From Zeugodacus cucurbitae (taxonomy: Eukaryota > Arthropoda > Insecta > Diptera > Tephritidae): DNA of 64,000 bases. Positions 1 to 11,699 of this stretch are shown one piece after another. Each line of letters opens with the position of its first letter. Within the stretch, counting starts at the first letter, position 1. A program made the position numbers and the translations under genes. The stretch lies in NCBI RefSeq assembly GCF_028554725.1, contig NC_071670.1:51263501-51327500 (forward strand), given 5' to 3'. The notes beneath the pieces are model-generated. The model saw only the letters and a list, made by a program, of their open reading frames with translations. It made no database searches and was not told the origin of the DNA.

Positions 1-868
1 TACTGTTGTTGTTGTTGTTATTGTGGTGGCTATTAGCCGTGTTGCATTTGCGGCACCCGAGTGGCGTTAATAAATGAATACTTATGCAATTGATTGCCAT
101 TTTCGCGCGTTGCTCGCCCACCGTTGTAACGGTATTTGCATGCGCACTCCCTTTTGCCACCCAAATTATTGCCGTGCTTTTTCTTGTTGCGCAGTGCTTT
201 CACATGAATCTGTGAAAACGCATGTTCGAGCATTCCAAGCTTTCATTGCGCATAAATTATGCAGCGCATTGCATGTTGCACGTATGTTCGTTGTTGCAAG
301 TTCACATCATTTGCGGTTTTGTTCGCATTGCGGTTGTGCTTTTTAATGGATTTACAAAAATGTTATTTACGCCAGCAGCAGCACCGCCATCACCGACAAC
401 AGCTTCCACCACCGCCATCATCTTGCCACCTGCCAATACACGTCAGCATCTTCTTGCCGTCTCCGACACTCTTTTCCCCTTTCTTTTAACATTTTATTTG
501 CCCCTTTCGTTCGCACCGCTTTCCTTTGTGGAGTTCCCTCCTCGCCCTTATTAAACTATTTCACGCATACACTTTGTAATTACATCAAGGTCAGTTAATA
601 CCGAAGGGCCTTGAATGCTTTTGCATCCATATGTAGCGCTTAAGTATAGTTGTAGGTCTGAGTGCACTTTACTTTATTCGCGATTAAAGCGGAGATTATT
701 TTTCCACATTAAATTTCCGTTTCGCTCTGGATTTTTGTTTGCGTGCATTTTCGGTGCGAAATTTTAAATTGGAAATTAAGCGAAATTATTGAGTTTGCAA
801 GGTATTATGCAGTAATATTAAATGTTGTATTTGCTGTAATGTGAAATGCACTACTTTGTTTAATGTTA
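1..868. other. Intergenic DNA, no gene recognised
   Basis: The segment opens with a GTT/GTG trinucleotide run (about 1-25) and continues as ordinary AT-rich dipteran intergenic sequence. Several short open frames exist on both strands, but none has a recognisable domain, a credible splice context or sustained codon bias. A pyrimidine-rich stretch with CAC/GCC trinucleotides at about 370-450 accounts for the longest of these frames. Confidence 0.5.
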
Positions 869-1287
869 TTAGCTTGGCAAATATCTCCCTTCCGATTTTT
901 TGTTCTTTATTCAATGCTTTATAAAAAGTGTTACGGTGATCGGATTTGGTTCAAATATGCGACGTTTTGTTCGATAATCTGTTTCCACCTAGACGGCAAC
1001 TTCATAATACCCCCTCGTAGAAGCCCCCTTCCTTATTTGCGAAGAACTCGGACAGCCACTTTTCACAAGTCTCTTTTGAGTTCAACTTTTTACCACCAAG
1101 GGCGTTCGCCATGATCGGTATTCGTCATCACAGGTCTTCGACCATCTGGCTTATCCATGGTGTCGTTTTGTAGGTTATGTCAGGACCTTACAAAGATGTA
1201 TAGTATTGTCAGATACGAGCTTTGTAGCGCTTTATGTATAGCCGCGAAATGCAAAAGACAAAAAGGCGGAGCTATTTGACAACCTAA
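869..1287 (-). mobile_element. Internally deleted mariner element (MITE-like), family A
   Basis: A 419 bp copy bounded by TA dinucleotides at 867-868 and 1288-1289. Its ends are imperfect inverted repeats: the left begins TTAGCTTGGCAAATATCTCC and the right, read on the minus strand, begins TTAGGTTGTCAAATAGCTCC. The body matches both ends of the longer copy at 10290-11442, including the segment around TATAAAAAGTGTTACGG and the one around GTAGCGCTTTAT, but the central transposase region is missing. It has no coding capacity and would depend on a transposase from elsewhere. The minus-strand label follows the transposase direction in the longer copy. Confidence 0.8.
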
Positions 1288-1289
1288 TA

Positions 1290-1450
1290 TATAGTATATG
1301 AAAGATGGGGTAATTCCTGAAGTATCATTAATATATCATATGTTTTACTCAAGTTATCGCTTGGACGGACAAACGGACAGACAGATTTTAATTCGTCTCG
1401 TCACCCTGATCATTTTGACATTTATTAGCCTATATCTAACCGATGTTTCT
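1290..1450 (+). repeat. Decayed fragment of the GGAC-type dispersed repeat
   Basis: The segment with TTTTACTCAAGTTA, a GGACGGACAAACGGACAGACAGA tract in shortened form and a CACCCTGATCA box resembles the 3' part of the fuller copies near 26.6 kb and 50.6 kb. It is shorter and more diverged. It directly adjoins the deleted mariner copy on its left and the CCGGAA minisatellite on its right. No coding potential is expected. Confidence 0.6.
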
Positions 1451-1452
1451 AA

Positions 1453-1745
1453 AGCCGGAAATAGGGTATCAGGAACCGGATATGAGGTAAAATGTTACCG
1501 GAACCGGAAATGAGGTTACCGGATATGGGTAACCAGAACCGGAACATGATGTGATCGCAAATGATGCAACCGGAACCGGATATGATGGTACCGGATGTGG
1601 GGAAACCGGGAATGGACCGATTTTACCGAAACCGGAAGTGTGGCTACAGGAACCGAGTATGGGGTAATGATGTTACCGGAACCGGTATGGGGTAAGCGGA
1701 TATGATGCTACCTGGGGTGGCCGGATTTGGGCATCCGGAACCGGA
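1453..1745. repeat. Degenerate CCGGAA/CCGGATATG minisatellite
   Basis: About 290 bp made of irregularly spaced words of the type ACCGGAACCGG, GGATATGAGG and GGGGTAA, recurring roughly every 20-35 bp. It reads as a decayed minisatellite with higher GC than its surroundings. Unit length is not constant, so it has probably drifted by indels. No protein-coding signature is visible across it. Confidence 0.75.
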
Positions 1746-1904
1746 AACGAAACAAATATATTTGTGAACTGTCAACGAAAACGCATCGAAAACACATAAT
1801 GTCGGTCAGAACGACTTTGGTCTCACAATTCACAAATTGTGTTTCCAGGATGTTTTCAATATCGGTCCGAACGTAGTATTATAAAGGAACTTAGATAGAC
1901 ACAC

Positions 1905-2215
1905 GTGGTGTGTTCGAAAAGTAACGGGCATTGTATATTTTTAAATACCACTGATTTGAAGATCTAAATCATATTAGATAAAATTTTATGCATTTGGCGA
2001 TATTCATTTGTTAAAAACTCATACTTCGTTGCTTGTTCGTGACTTATTCACCAAAATCTATAATGTAACGATGCCCCAGCCTCCATACTCGCCAGACATT
2101 ACTTCGTGTGTCTTTTTCCTATTTCTAATAACAAATAGGAAAAGAGGGCCATCGTTTTACAAGCATATGAGAAATTTATTGTCGAGGAAAGCGATGATAA
2201 GTAGTTATATTTATT
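1905..2215 (+). pseudogene. Mariner transposase fragment, family B
   Basis: The plus strand encodes a fragment with PQPPYSPDIT, matching the mariner YSPDLAP region around the third catalytic aspartate, followed by an FFLF-like run and basic residues. The usual DFFLFP motif is degraded, so the catalytic aspartate itself is not recognisable. About 150 bp upstream, the GTGTGTTCGAAAAGTAACGG word (from about 1909) resembles the terminal repeat seen in the family B MITE near 46.1 kb. The fragment lacks the N-terminal helix-turn-helix region and is dead. Confidence 0.65.
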
Positions 2216-3495
2216 AATTTAAAGAATATTGATAATAACACCTTAGACTTAATGAATAATACTCAAATCCAATTAAGAACGTAAGAAGCAACGCATTCAA
2301 AAGCCACTTAATAAAATCTGCATTAACAAATATGTGCATTCAATACTCCGCCTGTAGAGCTATTCATAAATCCTTATTAAAATTTTATCTACAACTCTCA
2401 TTTAATTAATTAGAGCAAAATAAATGAAAATACCACAACTGAATAGTAGGAAATGTAAAATTAAAGCAAATTAAGTGTTCGGCTCTATTACAAAAACAAC
2501 TTGAATGCTATTTACTGCAAACGCGCTTTATCACACGCCAACGATGCATTCGTCATAGTAAGTTCTGGCAGTGTCAGTTCTGGCACTTCAACTTCATTCC
2601 GACTGACTTTCGCAGGACGAGTAGTTCACTCCGTTTTCAACTGCTTAGAAAGCAATGAGAAATCCAATGAAATGTCTTCAGTCATTCAATGGAATGCACT
2701 TACTACGCAACGGGACAGAAGAGGAGGAGTTAGTGAGTTTGAGGATAGATGAGCCGGTGTGAGGTCCGCATAATGAAAAGGAAAGCGTAACCGAGCTGGG
2801 CAACGAGTTAAGCGCACAGATGCTGAATGGAAAAGTGAAAATTCTGCGCTTCGTTGGACTGCAATGAGTTGAAAAAATGTGTCAGCTGCACTCCAACTCC
2901 ATTTCAAATGCAATTCTATGCCATTATGCCGGCGGCAGCAGCAGGCGATACAAAGCACAGTTTCACTCTCGTCAATAGTGACGTGTTACGGAAGCTGTGC
3001 GAGTTAATGTTGAAGTGTGATTTTGTTTGGGCTGTCTGCAATTGTAGATGATTGAAATTTTTTGTTGAAATTTAAAGAACTTAAGACCAGTGGTTTGTAA
3101 TTTCATAGGCTTATATATTCAAAGTTTATGTCACTAGTGTCTGTTGCGGTATGGAAATCGATATATATTTTTATTGTTGTAGACAGTTTAATATCTTCAA
3201 GAGTCTCTACTTTTAAAATGTCATTTGGGCTTACATACATAACAGATATAAACTGATATGAAAGGTATTAGCAAAGATTTGCCCATTTTCAAGCTGCAAG
3301 CCAAAGCCGTTTTCTTTTTGATACCAACTCATACAGTTAGAGTTTTATTTAGGGAAGTATAACGATAATAAGATACCATCCATCCATCATCCATAGTTGT
3401 TCCTTCTTATGTGATATTTTCCGTTACAGTCTCTTCTGAACTACCACTGGCTTTCTCCGTCTGTTTTAACTGACTTTGTCTAGTTTTCTTCAACG
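2216..3495. other. Intergenic DNA, no gene recognised
   Basis: AT-rich sequence with a locally more GC-balanced block at 2500-3050. Overlapping open frames of 83-90 codons occur on both strands there, but neither translated product resembles a known family and no paired splice sites suggest an exon. A missed small exon or regulatory block cannot be excluded. Confidence 0.4.
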
Positions 3496-3499
3496 TCGT

Positions 3500-4120
3500 C
3501 TTTAATTGATCTTCCTATTGAGCAATTGGACCCCTCACAACTATAAGCCATTGATCAGACCTACTACTACTAATATTCCCTTTGGGATCTAAGAATGTTG
3601 GTTGACCAAAACTCGCTGAGCTGGTCTCAGGCCCAACCGTCCGATAGTAAACTGTTAGAGAATAAGTGGAATATTACCATCATATTACGTTAATAATGAA
3701 ACGACAAGGTTTAATGTTTCCTATCAGTTACCCACGAAGTAGATCTTGTTGCAATCACACGGTCGGGGTGTCCAGTGTCCGTACATTGCATTGTTCGTTT
3801 ATAAAAAAATAAACTAACTAATTCTCCTTCACTCAGCAGCTGTTACTGTCACTCTCTCTCTGACACTCGGACGTCGACCAATTGAAAGCATTTCAGCAAA
3901 AAACCGTTGATCAGGCATACTACATCTCAAGACATTTTTCTGTAAGTTGACCAGAACTCGAAGAGCTGACTTGATGCCCAGTCACCCGAAAGTAAAGTGT
4001 TAGACAATAAGGGGATTATTACCATAGTAGTCCGTTAATAATGAAATGACGAGCTTTATTGCTTGCTACCACGAAGTAGATCGAGTTCCAATCGTAGGGT
4101 CGGAGAGTCCAAGCCTATTA
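3500..4120. repeat. Diverged tandem duplication, period about 350 bp
   Basis: Two neighbouring blocks share a series of words in the same order. These include GATCAG near 3553 and 3909, GTTGACCAAAACTCG at 3601 against GTTGACCAGAACTCG at 3946, a GTTAGA.AATAAG word, CGTTAATAATGAAA, and CACGAAGTAGATC followed by GGTCGG. The offset is 345-356 bp. The duplication is old, with many substitutions and indels. No open frame spans either unit, so this is probably a decayed non-coding repeat. Confidence 0.7.
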
Positions 4121-4206
4121 CTGCTGCCCTGCAATCGAAGTTAATATTCCCTTGACTAAAGAATTCACTATAATTTGTAGTACAAAGCTGCCCATGTGCT
4201 TTATTT

Positions 4207-4362
4207 TCTTCTTCTTCTTCTTCTTGACTGGCGTAGACACCGCTTACGCGGTTATAGCCGAGTCCAAAACAGCGCGCCACGTATCCCTCCTTCTGGCAGT
4301 TTGGCGCCAGTTGCTGGTTCACAGGTAGACGAAATTATCTACAACTTCAAAGTTATGACTTT
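4207..4362 (-). mobile_element. RTE-like LINE 3' fragment with internal deletion
   Basis: On the minus strand, the LINE 3' end (GAAGAAGAAG tail, then the end of the coding region with the NWRQTAQRRDAWRA-type motif, here degraded to PNCQKEGYVAR in a shifted frame) is joined directly to a segment that lies about 400 bp further 5' in the longer copy at 21105-21895. The join is at about 4320. It is a short non-functional scrap. Confidence 0.8.
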
Positions 4363-6765
4363 ATCTTAGCTTCATAAAAAGAAGATCCAAACAATTGTAA
4401 AAAAAGTTTAATAACTCGAATAGGCTTGGAGCTAAAAAGGAAATGCCAAAGTTTATTTATACCTTAAACCCTTTCTTTCTTCTTTCATACATTATTTCCT
4501 ATACATTTTGGAGTCCAAGTATAATATAAATATTCATAAATATATTATAGTAAGAATTTCTTCATATCCTTACGTTTCTCTACGTTACTCCAACGCATTA
4601 TTTGTTATTTATTTGCATTTTATTTAATTTCATATGAATTCCCATTCAAATGCTTACATTAAGCAAATACCAATATAAATAAAATACGAGTATAAATGAA
4701 TAAGCTCAAACAATAAAGTGAAAAGCGGCAATAAACACACATTTACGCATTCGTATAACGGAGAAAATACATACTACATACATTTAAATGTGAAGAATTA
4801 AAAGTCGTTCACTTCATTTACATGGAAATTAAGAACGAATTTTATGTGTTGCATGTTGCATAATGAATTGTGGCACTATGCATGTATGTAAATGTTGAAA
4901 GATATGAGTGCGCATAACTGTTAATATTTATTATATTTTAATACACTGCACATAGCACACACACACATGCGAGAGTTCGGCTAATGAAATATACAACACG
5001 CACGTTTGTGGAGTAAAATTTATTTGCTAAATATTTCAAATTTACAAATTTAATTAAAACAAATATAAGAGATGTGATAAAAGCATGCAAAGGTAAGGAA
5101 TGATAGATAAGTTGAAAGGTATTTTATTTACTGTTATTTAAATTATGTGAGTACATGGAGGGCTTGTTAAGTAACGTGGTTTCCCTAGCAACTACCTACA
5201 ATAAGGCAGCTCTATTGGAAGGGTGAGCTCTACTAAATTGTGATCTAAACTTCTTGGAAATCTTTAAATTATTTAAGCTAGTAAAAATATTATGAATACT
5301 TAGCGGTTGTATCTTTAAAAACTCAAAAGAAATGTCTTCACGACTTTCATATTTCATAAAACAATAACTTCCGGTCCATCAAAGCTTTATAAAAGCTTTT
5401 AAGCCGTCATTGCAGCTTAGACTATATCACCTATTAGATTGTAGGACCCTTATCGCCGAAAAAACTGATCTCTTCAGGGACCGATGGCTAAGTCTATACC
5501 TGAATCTCTGCTGAGGCTGGTCTTGGAAAGAAAAGTTCTACGGCAAAAGCATTTCGTTAGAAGTACTCAAGTATTTAAACTCTCTGGGTATTCTAGACGA
5601 TACTCTTCTACAGGATATTTACGTAGAGGAGCTATGAAGGTACGAAGTACATATTTCAAATGAAATTGATCTGGTTAAGCATAGACACCACGTTGGGTGT
5701 TCTCACAAGACTATTTTGAAATATTTAGATCCTATTTTTTATCTCTTTGTCACTACACGAATATCAATAAACCTGAAATATACGCATCACATGTATTCTA
5801 TAAGCATCTGTAGATACCTAAAAGCAAGGTCTAAATGCACCTATCACTTAGAGTGTTCATTGAAAGAGCATTGAAAGAGCATCAAACCCAGTACTCTCAT
5901 TACAGAGCCATTATCAAGGATCCAAAGCTTCTAATCACCTTTAACCACTTAAATTCGTACTCTGCAAAAGTCAAGAACCTCTGTGTGTCAACACGTTACC
6001 CTCTAACTTCATAAGACACGCATAAATAAATAAATTTATTTTTGTTCTCATACTTAAATTTCTGCATATCTTGTGAGTATGCTAATGTTGCCACAATAAC
6101 CACACACACATTTATATGTATGTAATATTATTTACAACATTTTAGCGCTTCTTCACCTTATACTCTCTCCAACTGTCTCTACACTCACCAAACCATATGT
6201 TGCTTGTAAAGTAAGTGTCTTGAGCGCAATCAACTGAAGTGGCATAAGCAAGCGTCGTAATTACAGCAAAACCTATTGTCTAAGCGCAGCGCAGCAACCA
6301 AATGAGATGCAAAGATATGCAACCCACTTTTATTGTTGTCTGTAAGCGTCTTTTATTGCGAAGTAAATAAACTTATTTGCGCTTTTTGTGGCTTTTGCGT
6401 TGTAAATAAGTTCTATTAAGCAGTTGGAGGCTCTACCTGACCAGAGAAAAATGTAATTTAATGTTCGCTACTTGCGGTTTAAAGGGAATCTAAGTGATTT
6501 TTAAGCAGTAGATCTTTAGCTGAAAATATATATTTACTGTATTTAAACCGAACCTAACTCACCGTACCAGTTCACTATAAAAGTAAATCGTTATTAATTA
6601 GGCTAACTAAGCTAAGGTCTAAACTGTCGAAAACTTGTATACGTACCTTATCTGCCATTAAAATCTAATCTAGACCACATTTCTTTAAGTTTTTCTATAA
6701 ATTCAGTTGAAAGTTGGTCTGTGACCTTGAACGAGCATCTAGTTTTAATATTTTCCTTACTTCGT
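4363..6765. other. Intergenic DNA, nothing recognised
   Basis: AT-rich sequence with no long open frames, no microsatellite longer than a few units and no recognisable element. Short CA runs occur near 4960 and 6100. Confidence 0.5.
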
Positions 6766-6769
6766 CCTT

Positions 6770-7540
6770 AGATAATTTTTATAATTTCACTTGGCTCTCA
6801 CTTTCAAGTTTTTATTTTTAATCTCTTTGCTCGGGTCTCTTTTGTTGTTTCTTACTTTTCAAAGAGCTTTTACAAAGCTTTCACTCAAACTTTAGTAAAA
6901 AGTCAAGCTTTCCAAATTGTTTTAAGCTCTAGATTGTCTATAAATAAGTTTCAACTTCAAAATCAATCCGAATTTATTTGACTTAAAAGCAACTGCGAAC
7001 TCTTTTCTTGATAATTCAATGAGCTTTCACAAAGTTTAAGCTTTTAAGCTTTAAGCTTTGGCGTTCTCTTCCACCTCGGTTTATAATTATTTTTCAGCTG
7101 ACTTTAGCACTTACTAGAGCTTTCACTTTAAAGTTTTAGTAATAAAAGCTGATATTGATCTAATTTTAATTGTTCTTTCAGATCTAAAGAGCTTTCACAA
7201 GGTTGGAAAGCTTTTACTTTTTAAGTTTTAGTTTTCACTTTTATATTGATTTTTAAATTATTATTTTTTCATCGAATTAACAGTTTTCTAAAGCTTTCAC
7301 TTTAACTTGCTCTGACTTCCACTTCTAAGTTTAAGTTTACGATCTCCCAGTCTAAATTTAATTTGAATTGTCGATCACTTTCAAGAAATTTTCAACTAGC
7401 TTAACCACTTTCACTTTAACTTTGACATATCACTAAGCTTTTAAGCTTTAGCTTTGACTTTCACTTTAATTTAGATCTTTAATTATTTCTGCATAGACTT
7501 TACAGTTTACCAAAGCTTTCACTTTAACCTACCATAAGCC
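6770..7540. repeat. AAGCTTT/CACTTTAA degenerate repeat region
   Basis: Words such as AGCTTTCACTTTAA, AAGCTTTTAAGCTTT and CACTTTCACTTTAAC recur about a dozen times over 770 bp, in one dominant orientation, with spacers of roughly 40-100 bp. It looks like a decayed simple or satellite-like array rich in HindIII sites. No open frame or transposon end is associated with it. Confidence 0.65.
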
Positions 7541-10289
7541 TACCTACCATAAAAAGCGTGACCTTGTGGAGGATACTACGGTTTAAGCTTTCCTCGGCGT
7601 TTGAACACTGTAAATAATAAATAAATTTCCACAACAAGAAAAATTAGCAAAGAGCGAAGTGAACCGCTTGCAAATATATCCGTCAAATGGCGATTTATTA
7701 TTTATGAAGTGCAAAAAAAAAAACAAAAAAAACCTAAAAGCTCTTACGGTATATGTCGCAGCGACTTAACGAAGCATTTGCAAAGTCATTTCTTAAGCCG
7801 CTCGTGACCCACTTTTCAAGCGATGAACAATGATAAATGATGGTTTGTGTGTGTATATGTTTTTTGTTGTTGTTGTGTTTTTTTGAAAAATGAAAAATGA
7901 AAAATTAAAATTACATAAGTACACTATCATCCACGTAGAACGCGCCTGATTAAACTGTCAACTGTTGCTTGCGCGGGCACTTGCCCATCACTTACTATTA
8001 TCAATATAATAAGCGCAACAACAACAATAACAACAACAGCAATAACCGTAGGCAAGCATGCGCTTAAATGCATTAACGCTGACGTTGACACTTTGCAAGC
8101 GGCAAAGTAAACAGCATCAACAATAAGAACAACAACAAGCAAGCATTGGCATTATTTTTTTTCTACCTTTTTCTTCTTGATAATCAAAATATTATTGTTA
8201 TTATTGTTGTTAGTTTCTTTTCTTCTCCATAGTTGTCGCTTGAAAAGTGCAAGGTCAAGCATATCGCCAACATCTTTGCAATTACTCTTCACTTTACTGT
8301 GGAAAACTACAGAAATACTCTGTCTGTACGGCTAGCGGTAAATTTCATTCAAATGGCAGCGCAAAAAAACTACTACAAATAACAACAACAACAAATAGTC
8401 TTATTATAATAATGAGAAAATAATATTTTATCATCACTTGCAGCAGCCGCAGCAGCAGCAGCAACAGTAATAACAACCACAACAACAACAGTAGTGAATT
8501 TCATACAAATTGCTTGCTAAGCTAAGCGCTTTGGAGTAGTTGACATTTCAAGGTTATGTCCGACTATCAACAAAGAAAAATGTTAGCGTCGGGGCTTGTG
8601 GCCTACTCGAGAATTTATTGCATTAGCCTTTGACATATATCAGAGAGTAGTAGAAGTAGCCTTGTCTGATTGCCTGAAATATAATTGTAATTTTTTACTT
8701 TACCTTTACTTTTACTTTTTGGGTATACTGTCTGTATGGACTTATATGTGATTTTTATCTTATAAAAAAAAACTATACTCTGCATATATAATATATAAAC
8801 AGTAACCAAAAGCATGTTATATACGCGCACTCACATGCTGCTGCCCCTCAAGCAAATTTAGTCTAATTTATTGCAGTTGTACCGCAAGCTATTCAAAGCT
8901 TTTGCCAGATTTTCTACTAAAATATTCCATTTTGTGCATTTGTTGTTGTTCTTGTTTTTATTGTTTTTATTGTATTACTAGCAGCTTGCGGTGAGCAGTG
9001 AGTATTTACACAAATATAGCATAGAAGTCAGCAGTAAATTTAGTTTACTCTTCCCCCTCCTACAGTGCAAATGTTTGTACTTTTTACCTACAAAGAGAGC
9101 AAGAAAAAAGTTACGTATACGCAGTGTACTACTACCTTGCTGCTGCCCACACACAAATTCACTTTGTAAATATGTATGCATGCACTCAAGTCAGCCATTT
9201 CATATGCATATAAGCTTCTGCGCTCGCTCGTATATCTGTTTGTATGTTTGCATGTATGTGTGTATGTGTGCGCCATTAAGTGTAACAAATTGTGAACTTT
9301 ATTGGCAATTAATGATGTTAAATGAGCTCTTGGCCATTGTGTTGAAGTGGACATTTGTTGTGCCAAAAACAAACCGAAATTAAGTAACGCATTATCTACA
9401 CGTAAGCAGCAGTGCTTTAACATTGGAGAATGTACTCACGTCTTTGTGTTGTCATTAACTATTGCAGTGCTGTTAACTTTATTCTTGGGTGAGCGTGGTA
9501 ACCCAATTTTACTAAGGGAGTAGAAAATTAATTCTTGAGTTAGCTTTGAATTGTCGCAGATGAATGGTAGAATAAAGTTTAATGTGAGAATATTTGATAT
9601 GGTTGCTTACAGCGGTCACTATGAAGTGGAGAATAGAGCTACGCAAGAACTAGATTCGATATTTTTGCGACCTATATTAGCAAAATATTCTAATAATAAA
9701 AAAAAATATTTTTATAGTAATGCCTGTAAATTCTTGCAATATTTTACACATTTAGAAATAGGTGGCAACTCTGTTCGAAGTATTTTTTCAATATCCTTTT
9801 TATCCCTTTTTTTCGATTTAACATTTTTTGGTGAATGGTAACTATATTCACAAATTAACTGAAGTACATAAAAACCTTGTGGACATTTAGAAAACTTCCT
9901 TAAACTATTTTTTATAGTGGGTCACTTTATAAAGTTTTGTTTTTTTTTTATTAATTTATAATAGGAAACAACCCAATTCAAAAATGTATTTATGCGAGGG
10001 TTGCCTTTAGCTTGTTACGTTTTACCATCATTTTATCATTTTGCTTAATTCACCTTCAATTTTTTTCAAGGTAAAAGCCTCCGTTATTCTTGATAAGATG
10101 TCAACGATAGATTCTATATTTCGTTACGTGGCAACTCCATTCCCAAATACCAGTGAATTAAAACCTTGTATAACACTTTCCATTTTTATTCTTCTTTTTT
10201 ATTGTGTTGTTCGATTAAGGCTATTTTAAGATTTCAAGATCTGATAAACACATAATTGAAAACCAAAAGGGTTTTCAAAGTCCTAAATA
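7541..10289. other. Intergenic DNA with CAA/CAG microsatellites
   Basis: Trinucleotide-rich stretches occur at 8010-8045 (ACAACA), 8375-8395 and 8440-8495 (CAG/CAA runs). The region at 9740-10140 contains scattered GTGGCAACTC words like those in the larger GGCAACCC array at 61.3-62.1 kb. Open frames of 96-130 codons here have no recognisable domain and are low in complexity. Confidence 0.5.
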
Positions 10290-11442
10290 TTGGTTGGGAA
10301 ATATCTCCCTTCCGCTTTTTTGCTCTTTATTCAATGCTTTATAAAAAGTGTTACAGTGCTGGGATTTAGTTCAAATATGCGCCGTTTTGTTCGATCATAT
10401 GTTTCCATCTAGAAGGCAACTTCATAATACCCCCCTCGCAGAAGCCCCTCTCTTTACTTTTCCTAGCCACTTTTCACAAATCTCTTTTGAGTTCAACTTT
10501 ACACCACCAAGGACGTTCGCCATGGACATGAACAGGTGGTAACCACTTGGCGCTATGTCCGGGCTATATGATGGATGCGATAAAACCTCCCATCCGAGCT
10601 CCCGTAGCTTCTGACGAGTTAGCAACGAAGAGTGTAGTCTGGCATTGTCCTGGTTGAACACTACCCCCTTCCTGTTGGGCAATTCTGGACGTTTCTGGTC
10701 GATCGCCTGCTTCAAGCGGTCCCGTTGTTCGCAGTAGATGGTAGAATTAAGCCTCTGGCCATATGGGAGCAGCTCATAGTGGATAATTCCCTTCAAAGCC
10801 CACACCAAACACACAGCAAAATCTTCCAGGCCGCCAATCCCGGCTTGGCCACTGTTTGGGACGATTCATCGGCCTTCGACCACGACCGTTTTCGGTTGAT
10901 ATTGTCGTATGTGATCAAATTTTCGTAGCCAGTCTCCATCAGATTCAAGAATGGGTCGAGTTCGTTCCGTTTCAGCAGCATATCGCAAGCGTTGATTCGA
11001 TCCTGAATGTTTGCGTCAAATCATGCGACACCCAAACATCAAACTTTTTTGTGTATCCAGCCTTCTGCAGATGGTATAAAATGGTTTGGTGACCAACTCC
11101 CATCTCCATGGTGTCGTTTTCACCCGCTCTGAGTAGTCGAAACCATTCCTCGAAAGTTCGAAGTGATAGAGTACCATCCCCCTAAACACCATTAATCTCA
11201 CGGAACGTTTCTCTATCGGATTTGCCCTTAACGAAGGAAAACTTTAGAATAGCGCGAATTTCACGTCTATAAATGTTGAACACAATATCCAAACTAATCA
11301 GGCATATATGTAGTCGTTTTGTAGGTTATGTCAAGACCTTTCAAAGATGTATAGTATTGCCAGATACGAGCTCTGTAGCGCTTTATACATAGCCGCGAAA
11401 TTCAAAAGACAAAAAGGCGAAAGGGAGATATTTGCCAACCAA
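10290..11442 (-). mobile_element. Near full-length mariner transposon, family A, inactive
   Basis: A 1153 bp element with TA duplications at 10288-10289 and 11443-11444. Both ends read TTGGTTGG, then CAAATATCTCCC or GAAATATCTCCC. The minus strand encodes a broken DD34D transposase with motifs in the order expected for mariner. These are RKRSWSK, LLPYGQRLNSTIYCEQ, QDNARLH and YSPDIAPSGYHLF. The frame is interrupted by several stops and shifts, including a stop after LCVWCGL near 10795. Two of three catalytic aspartates are replaced: the first site reads GYENL instead of GDEKW, and the third reads PSGYH instead of PSDYH. The element therefore cannot encode an active enzyme. Confidence 0.92.
10422..11280 (-). 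pseudogene. Mariner transposase pseudogene
   Basis: This is the coding part of the element above. It starts near the equivalent of the EIRAILKFSFVKGKS helix-turn-helix region (about 11255) and ends after a QKRPELPNRKGVVF block and a GKVKRGASARG tail. The longest uninterrupted stretch is 130 codons at 10422-10814. The second catalytic aspartate (in QDNARLH) is present. The first is Tyr and the third is Gly. Relative to copy A3 near 41.1 kb, this copy keeps TGG (Trp) at a position where A3 has TAG, so the two copies decayed independently. Confidence 0.85.
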
Positions 11443-11469
11443 TATATATCCTTTAGAACCATTTTGAAA

Positions 11470-11665
11470 TTTGCTGGTCTAAAATTGCTCTAAAAGTGGA
11501 AAAAGTCACACGGAATCTTGTCGGGTGAATATGTAGGCTGGCGCACCATCGATACAGTATTGTTTTTGGCCAAAAAATCAGAAGTGTGAGCTGTTAACAA
11601 ACGATAATCTTTAAACCCGTGAAATTTAAAATTTTACCATTCCCGTTATTTTTTAAACACGGTCA
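11470..11665 (-). pseudogene. Mariner family B remnant
   Basis: On the minus strand, a short translation reads LLTAHTSDFLAKNN, then PTYSPDKIPCDFFHF. This corresponds to the mariner block containing the third catalytic aspartate (in CDFF). The adjoining TTCCCGTTATTTTTTAAACA (about 11640) matches the terminal repeat of family B. It sits immediately beside the family A mariner on its left. Confidence 0.65.
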
Positions 11666-11699
11666 TTTTATAACGCTGTCTGTTTTGTCCGATTAAAGG

